Origin: Acetobacter pomorum
Lineage (GTDB): Bacteria; Pseudomonadota; Alphaproteobacteria; Acetobacterales; Acetobacteraceae
Direction: 5' to 3'
Assembly: GCF_002738225.1 (NCBI RefSeq)
Contig: NZ_PEBQ01000144.1
Span: forward strand, 310,001-374,000
Length of the DNA stretch: 64,000 bases
The first letter of the stretch is position 1; each line of letters begins with the position of its first letter. Below, one piece after another: positions 60,339-64,000 of the stretch. The notes below the pieces were generated by a model. The model was not told the DNA's origin and did not search any database. It worked only from the letters and a program-made list of their open reading frames with translations. A program made the translations under genes and the position numbers.

Positions 60339-60706
60339 TTTTTCACACTGCACGGATAAGAGGCATGCAGGGCGGCAAAAACACTTTCACCAACCGGCTT
60401 GTCCAGTGTTTCAGAATGCGCTTTCAGCCAGGTAAGTACCTTGGAGCGCATAACGGGCATGGTTTCTGTAGCGGGAACACAAAAACCAGCAGGCGCAGAA
60501 GGATCGCCCTCGTTCCGATCATTGATTTTGGAAAGAGAGACCCCATCCGTCAGGCCGCCAATATAGGCATCGCAAATGCCAGCACTGGTGGCGCGCGTGC
60601 AAAGGCGGGCAAAGTTGCCTGCCTTCATGGGGGCAATGCGCTGGGCATGGGCCAAGCCCGGTGCCGCGCATGCCAATGTCAGCGCTATAAGAAGGGTGCG
60701 CTTCAT
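60335..60706 (-). CDS. Secreted Rap1a/Tai-family-like protein inside the purine operon
   Basis: A 123-aa exported protein. [21 protein letters not shown] is a clear signal peptide. The mature chain has [20 protein letters not shown], then [11 protein letters not shown] and [12 protein letters not shown], with four cysteines that could form two disulfides, resembling the Rap1a/Tai (PF18602) fold. That family includes type VI secretion immunity proteins, but most members are plain periplasmic proteins. Its ATG overlaps the purS stop, and its stop overlaps the purQ start, each by 4 bp, so it is translated with the purine genes. Its role there is unknown. Confidence 0.8.
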   Translation of the reverse strand: MKRTLLIALTLACAAPGLAHAQRIAPMKAGNFARLCTRATSAGICDAYIGGLTDGVSLSKINDRNEGDPSAPAGFCVPATETMPVMRSKVLTWLKAHSETLDKPVGESVFAALHASYPCSVKK

Positions 60707-60951
60707 TCCACCACCTCTACAGAGTAATCTTCAATCACCAGGTTGGCCAGCAGATCACGCGCCATGGCATCGGCCTTTTTCTGGGCTTCCTCGGCTTTGG
60801 CACCCGGCAGATCCAGCTCAATCACCTTGCCCACGCGCACATCGTGCACGCCTTCAAAACCAAGTGTCTGCAATGCGTGGCTAATGGCCTTGCCCTGCGG
60901 ATCCAGAACACCGTCCTTCAGCATGACGGTTACACGTACCTTCATTTTCAA
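60703..60951 (-). CDS. purS: FGAM synthase PurS subunit
   Basis: An 82-aa subunit bridging PurL and PurQ. It has the family pattern VRVTVMLKDGVLDPQGKAIS, HALQTLGFEGVHDVRVGKVI and the C-terminal [16 protein letters not shown]. Length and sequence are normal. It is 22 bp downstream of purC and overlaps the secreted gene by four bases. Confidence 0.96.
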   Translation of the reverse strand: MKMKVRVTVMLKDGVLDPQGKAISHALQTLGFEGVHDVRVGKVIELDLPGAKAEEAQKKADAMARDLLANLVIEDYSVEVVE

Positions 60952-60973
60952 GCTCCCGTTGCCACCAGCGTGG

Positions 60974-61741
60974 TTACTGAACCGTTTCCGGCCCCTTCAT
61001 ATCTCCACCTGCCCCGTTTTCTGGCAGGATGCCCATGCGGCGCGCCACTTCCTGATAGGCTTCTTTTACGTTGCCCATATCGCGGCGGAACCGGTCTTTA
61101 TCCAGTTTTTCGTGCGTATGCATATCCCACAGGCGGCAGTTATCTGGCGAGATTTCATCTGCCAGCACAATCTGCATCTCCTCGCCTTCCCAGATACGGC
61201 CGAACTCCAGTTTGAAATCAACCAACTGGATGCCGATACCGCTGAACAGCCCGCATAGAAAATCATTTACCCGCATGGCCATGCCGGTAATTTCTTCCAT
61301 ATCGTGCGGGCAGGCCCAGCCGAAGGCGATGATGTGGTCTTCTGAAACCAGAGGATCACCCAGCGCATCGTTCTTGTAATAGAATTCCACAATCGGGCGC
61401 GGCAGGCGCTCACCTTCGGGAATATCAAAGCGTTTGGAAATGCTGCCAGCGGCAATGTTCCGCACAACCACTTCGAGCGGAATAATTTCCACTTCCTTTA
61501 CCAACTGCTCACGCATGTTGATGCGGCGGATAAAATGCGTGGGAATGCCGATTTCCTGCAACCGCAGCATCAGAAATTCACTGATACGGTTGTTTAACAC
61601 GCCTTTACCGGTAATTACGCCGCTTTTTGCGCCGTTCCCTGCTGTGGCATCGTCCTTGAAATACTGCACAAGGGTGCCAGGTTCGGGGCCTTCAAAAAGG
61701 ATTTTGGCTTTACCTTCATAAAGCTGACGCCGACGGGCCAT
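60974..61741 (-). CDS. purC: SAICAR synthetase
   Basis: Joins aspartate to CAIR with ATP, purine step 8; 255 aa. Motifs: [60 protein letters not shown] and the ATP-grasp-like [10 protein letters not shown]. The ATG follows a conserved leader with three hairpins, the last of which is terminator-like. It heads purC-purS-(secreted)-purQ-purL-bolA-grxD. Confidence 0.96.
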   Translation of the reverse strand: MARRRQLYEGKAKILFEGPEPGTLVQYFKDDATAGNGAKSGVITGKGVLNNRISEFLMLRLQEIGIPTHFIRRINMREQLVKEVEIIPLEVVVRNIAAGSISKRFDIPEGERLPRPIVEFYYKNDALGDPLVSEDHIIAFGWACPHDMEEITGMAMRVNDFLCGLFSGIGIQLVDFKLEFGRIWEGEEMQIVLADEISPDNCRLWDMHTHEKLDKDRFRRDMGNVKEAYQEVARRMGILPENGAGGDMKGPETVQ

Positions 61742-61895
61742 GATGATCCTTACCTGTCGAAAAAGGGGTAAAGCCAGTTCGGGCAGAACTGGCTGTTGTT
61801 CAAGGGGCCAGGCAGTATGGCCCCTTACATGCTAATATGGTTCATAGCAGGCTTCCGGGTAGGAAGATATATCCTGCTATGACAAGGGAGCCTGC
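61742..61895 (-). promoter_or_regulatory. Three-hairpin leader between purB and purC
   Basis: In transcript order: TCATAGCAGG/CCTGCTATGA (61882-61873 with 61851-61842), containing an inner CTTCC/GGAAG step; AAGGGGCCA/TGGCCCCTT (61826-61818 with 61810-61802); then AGCCAGTTC/GAACTGGCT (61794-61786 with 61780-61772) followed by TTACCCCTTTTT, a terminator-like end 24 bp before purC. AAGGGG of the second hairpin could pair with CCCCTT after the third. This resembles an attenuator or a stacked purB terminator, but no known riboswitch is recognised. Confidence 0.55.
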
Positions 61896-63245
61896 TTACT
61901 GGCGGGGCCCTGTTTCACCAAAGATTTTTTCGTACTGGGTATCCAGCGCCTTCAGGTGCTGGCGGCTATCCATTGCCGCATCCAGAACGTCAGGAGAGAT
62001 ACGGCCAGAAATTTCCGGATCTGCGTCCAGATTTTCACGGAAGGTTTTGCATTCTGGCGTGCCCAGCTTGGTCCATGTTTCCATGGCATTACGCTGCACG
62101 ATCCGGTAGGCATCTTCACGCGACAGACCAGCTTTGGCCAGTGCCAGCAGCACTTCTCCGGAATGTACAACACCGCCAAGGCTTTCAATATTGGCAGCCA
62201 TACGGTCTGGATACACCAGCATTTTAGAGATCATGCCAGACAGACGCACAAGGGCAAAATCCAGCCCGATTGTGGCATCTGGGCAGATGTTCCGTTCTAC
62301 AGAGGAATGGCTGATATCGCGTTCGTGCCACAGAGCCACATCTTCCAGCGCCGGAATAACGGCGGAACGTACCAGGCGGGCCAGGCCCGTCAGGTTTTCT
62401 GTCAGCACCGGGTTGCGCTTGTGCGGCATGGCGGAAGAGCCCTTTTGGCCCTTATGGAAAAATTCTTCCGCTTCTCGCACTTCGGAGCGCTGGAGATGGC
62501 GCACTTCAATGGCCAGACGTTCAATGCCACTAGCAATAACGGCCAGAGCGCAGAAATAAGCGGCATGCCGATCACGCGGGATCACCTGTGTGGAAACGGT
62601 TTCCGGTTTCAGCCCCAAACGTTCTGCTACATAGGATTCAACACGTGGGTCCAGATGCGCATAGGTGCCTACAGCGCCAGAAATGGCACAGGTAGCAATT
62701 TCAGCGCGTGCAGTTTCAAGCCGTTTTTTGTTGCGAGCGAATTCTGCGTAATGGCCCGCCAGCTTCAGCCCAAAGGATGTGGGTTCGGCATGAATACCGT
62801 GGCTGCGGCCAATAGTAAGGGTGTGTTTGTGTTCGAAAGCGCGCGTTTTCAGCGCATCCAGCACACCATCCAGATCTTTCAGCAGCAGGTCTGTGGCCTG
62901 CACAAGCTGTACGGCCAAACAGGTGTCCAGCACATCGGATGATGTCATGCCCAAATGCACAAAGCGGCTTTCCGGGCCAACCTTTTCTGCCAGCCATGTC
63001 AGAAAGGCAATGACGTCGTGCCGGGTTTCGGCTTCAATTTCATCAATGCGGGCCAGATCGGCGTCAGAAAAAGCGGCCATGGCGGCATCGCCCTTTTCGC
63101 GCACAACCTTGGCGGCTTCCTTTGGCACGGTGCCATATTCAGCCATGGCTTCACACGCCAGCGCTTCAATTTCAAACCAGATGCGATAGCGGTTTGTGGG
63201 AGACCAGATGGCGGCCATGACGGGGCGAGTATAACGCGGCACCAT
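61896..63245 (-). CDS. purB: Adenylosuccinate lyase
   Basis: Cleaves SAICAR and adenylosuccinate in purine synthesis; 449 aa. It shows VPRYTRPVMAAIWSPTNRYR at the N-terminus, the catalytic region TSSDVLDTCLAVQLVQATDL and IGRSHGIHAEPTSFGLKLAG, and the signature GSSAMPHKRNPVLTENLTGL. The start at 63245 gives the expected N-terminus; the much longer in-frame ORF upstream overlaps the TerC gene on the other strand and is rejected. A tail of about 15 residues at the C-terminus is a little longer than usual. Confidence 0.95.
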   Translation of the reverse strand: MVPRYTRPVMAAIWSPTNRYRIWFEIEALACEAMAEYGTVPKEAAKVVREKGDAAMAAFSDADLARIDEIEAETRHDVIAFLTWLAEKVGPESRFVHLGMTSSDVLDTCLAVQLVQATDLLLKDLDGVLDALKTRAFEHKHTLTIGRSHGIHAEPTSFGLKLAGHYAEFARNKKRLETARAEIATCAISGAVGTYAHLDPRVESYVAERLGLKPETVSTQVIPRDRHAAYFCALAVIASGIERLAIEVRHLQRSEVREAEEFFHKGQKGSSAMPHKRNPVLTENLTGLARLVRSAVIPALEDVALWHERDISHSSVERNICPDATIGLDFALVRLSGMISKMLVYPDRMAANIESLGGVVHSGEVLLALAKAGLSREDAYRIVQRNAMETWTKLGTPECKTFRENLDADPEISGRISPDVLDAAMDSRQHLKALDTQYEKIFGETGPRQ

Positions 63246-63416
63246 AACGCAAAATTCCTTAACCAACAGAGTAAAGCCAACAGGTGGCCGTCTCTCTAGC
63301 GGATTTCGCGCCTTTCGTCTGCCCGCAAAGCAGAAAACTTTGACTTTTTGTGCGCCTTCCCGAAACTGCCGCCTTTTCGGGCGTCTTGGCGTCCTGTTTT
63401 TCGAATCGGAGTAAGC

Positions 63417-64000
63417 GTGGACGGCTTTCTGAATTCCTTCAGCCTGACAGCATTTGTCGCCTTTTTGCAGGTTGTGCTGATTGATGTGACACTGGCGGGA
63501 GATAACGCCGTTGTTATTGGTATGGCGGTACGGTCTCTTTCTGGCGCAGAGCGACGGAAAGCCATTTTTGCCGGTGTGGGGCTGGCAGCCATTATCCGTA
63601 TTTTGCTGGCACTTGTGGCTGTGCGTCTGCTGGCCATTGTGGGGCTTACGCTTGCGGGCGGGTTTTTGTTGCTTTGGGTTTGCTGGCGCATGTACCGCGA
63701 AATGCGTGATCAGCATGAAAACGCAGATGCTGGGCCACCTCCCCCCGGAAGTTTGGGAAAAGCGGTTATCCGTATCCTGATTGCTGATTTGTCAATGAGT
63801 TTGGATAACGTGCTGGCAGTAGCCGGTGCTGCGCGGGAACATCCGGGTATTCTGGTGGCAGGGCTGGCACTTTCTGTGTTGCTGATGGGGCTGGCTGCTT
63901 CTGTTATTGCCCGCTTGCTTGATAAGTACAAATGGATTTCGTGGGTTGGTTTGCTGATTGTGCTGGCTGTTGCCATTGAACTGATTGTTAAAGGGGGTGG
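63417..64000 (+). CDS. TerC/YjbE family integral membrane protein, 3' end cut by window
   Basis: The GTG at 63417 has GGAG seven bases before it and opens a frame that runs to the window edge (194 codons visible). The chain has multiple hydrophobic segments, with the paired acidic motifs VVLIDVTLAGDNAVVIGMAV in the first half and LIADLSMSLDNVLAVAGAAR in the second, which mark TerC proteins (metal ion or tellurium resistance and manganese export). A polar loop with PPPPG divides the two. I looked for a manganese (yybP-ykoY) riboswitch upstream and saw none. A CCCGAAA/TTTCGGG dyad lies at 63359-63381. Confidence 0.85.
   Translation, partial: MDGFLNSFSLTAFVAFLQVVLIDVTLAGDNAVVIGMAVRSLSGAERRKAIFAGVGLAAIIRILLALVAVRLLAIVGLTLAGGFLLLWVCWRMYREMRDQHENADAGPPPPGSLGKAVIRILIADLSMSLDNVLAVAGAAREHPGILVAGLALSVLLMGLAASVIARLLDKYKWISWVGLLIVLAVAIELIVKGG

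Noticed and set aside
60335-60706. A type VI secretion effector-immunity pair
   Set aside because: Only the Rap1a/Tai-like fold is suggested; no effector, VgrG or PAAR gene is nearby, and the neighbours are purine genes.
63246-63416. yybP-ykoY manganese riboswitch before the TerC gene
   Set aside because: The GGGGAGUA-type conserved bulges were not seen; only a short dyad is present.
63246-63716. N-terminal extension of purB
   Set aside because: The in-frame extension overlaps the TerC gene on the plus strand; the family N-terminus starts at 63245.
1-64000. CRISPR arrays, tRNA/rRNA genes, insertion sequences, prophage
   Set aside because: No regularly spaced repeats, no tRNA T-loop pattern in the gaps, no transposase or phage domain among the recognised proteins.

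Overview
The window is ordinary chromosomal backbone of an acetic acid bacterium, most likely Acetobacter or a close relative in the Acetobacteraceae. This is inferred from gene content, not from a database search: alphaproteobacterial synteny (purC-purS-purQ-purL-bolA-grxD; fabD-fabG-acpP-fabF-mltG; rlpA-dac-tmk-holB-metG-tatD-MBL; fabI-aroC), a malate:quinone oxidoreductase, a DUF2849-cysI-DUF934 sulfite-reduction cluster, and Acetobacteraceae-type envelope proteins. I see no tRNA or rRNA gene, CRISPR array, insertion sequence, prophage or plasmid function. Coding density is very high and many neighbours overlap by the ATGA (4 nt) type of translational coupling.

Layout. 1-2.8 kb: the end of an amino-acid permease, then a coupled pair of DedA membrane protein and an uncharacterised ATP-grasp ligase. 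3.0-10.9 kb: a long plus-strand run from peptidoglycan enzymes (MltB, RlpA, D,D-carboxypeptidase) through Tmk, HolB and MetG to TatD and a metallo-beta-lactamase fold hydrolase. 10.9-16.9 kb: universal stress protein, PdxH, FabI, AroC, OsmC, Mqo. 16.9-20.3 kb: a minus-strand bioB-queE-queC-queD run (biotin plus 7-deazaguanine) and a small DUF333 lipoprotein. 20.6-26.9 kb: assimilatory sulfate reduction (CysH, CysD, CysN-CysC fusion, DUF2849, CysI, DUF934). 26.9-30.8 kb: lipid A/Kdo genes (DUF374-KdtA fusion, LpxK, LpxL-type acyltransferase). 30.9-32.7 kb: an inositol-monophosphatase-family enzyme and a SYLF-domain protein. 32.7-37.4 kb: the fatty-acid synthesis operon ending in MltG, with an unannotated 26-codon ORF just before acpP. 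37.5-42 kb: YdcF, a methyltransferase, an OpuAC-type binding protein without a signal peptide, a small unknown protein and LpxR. 42.3-50.5 kb: double cold-shock protein, SmpB, DapA, PheA, KdsB, cytochrome c, HisN-like phosphatase, SerA and YifB. 50.5-56.4 kb: MetC/SseA, an AI-2E family permease with an EEP hydrolase, and cardiolipin synthase head-to-head with YraN. 56.4-63.2 kb: the purine operon continuing into bolA and grxD, with a secreted Rap1a/Tai-like gene wedged between purS and purQ. The window ends inside a TerC-family gene.

No obviously new multi-gene system stands out. The best leads are (i) the three-hairpin leader between purB and purC with a terminator-like last hairpin and a possible alternative pairing, (ii) the secreted Rap1a/Tai-like gene coupled on both sides inside the purine operon, (iii) the 26-aa hydrophobic ORF with a strong ribosome site before acpP, (iv) the DedA/ATP-grasp pair, and (v) the DUF374-KdtA fusion. 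Starts were chosen by ribosome-binding site, family N-terminus and operon overlap. All homology statements come from motif recognition, not from a search.
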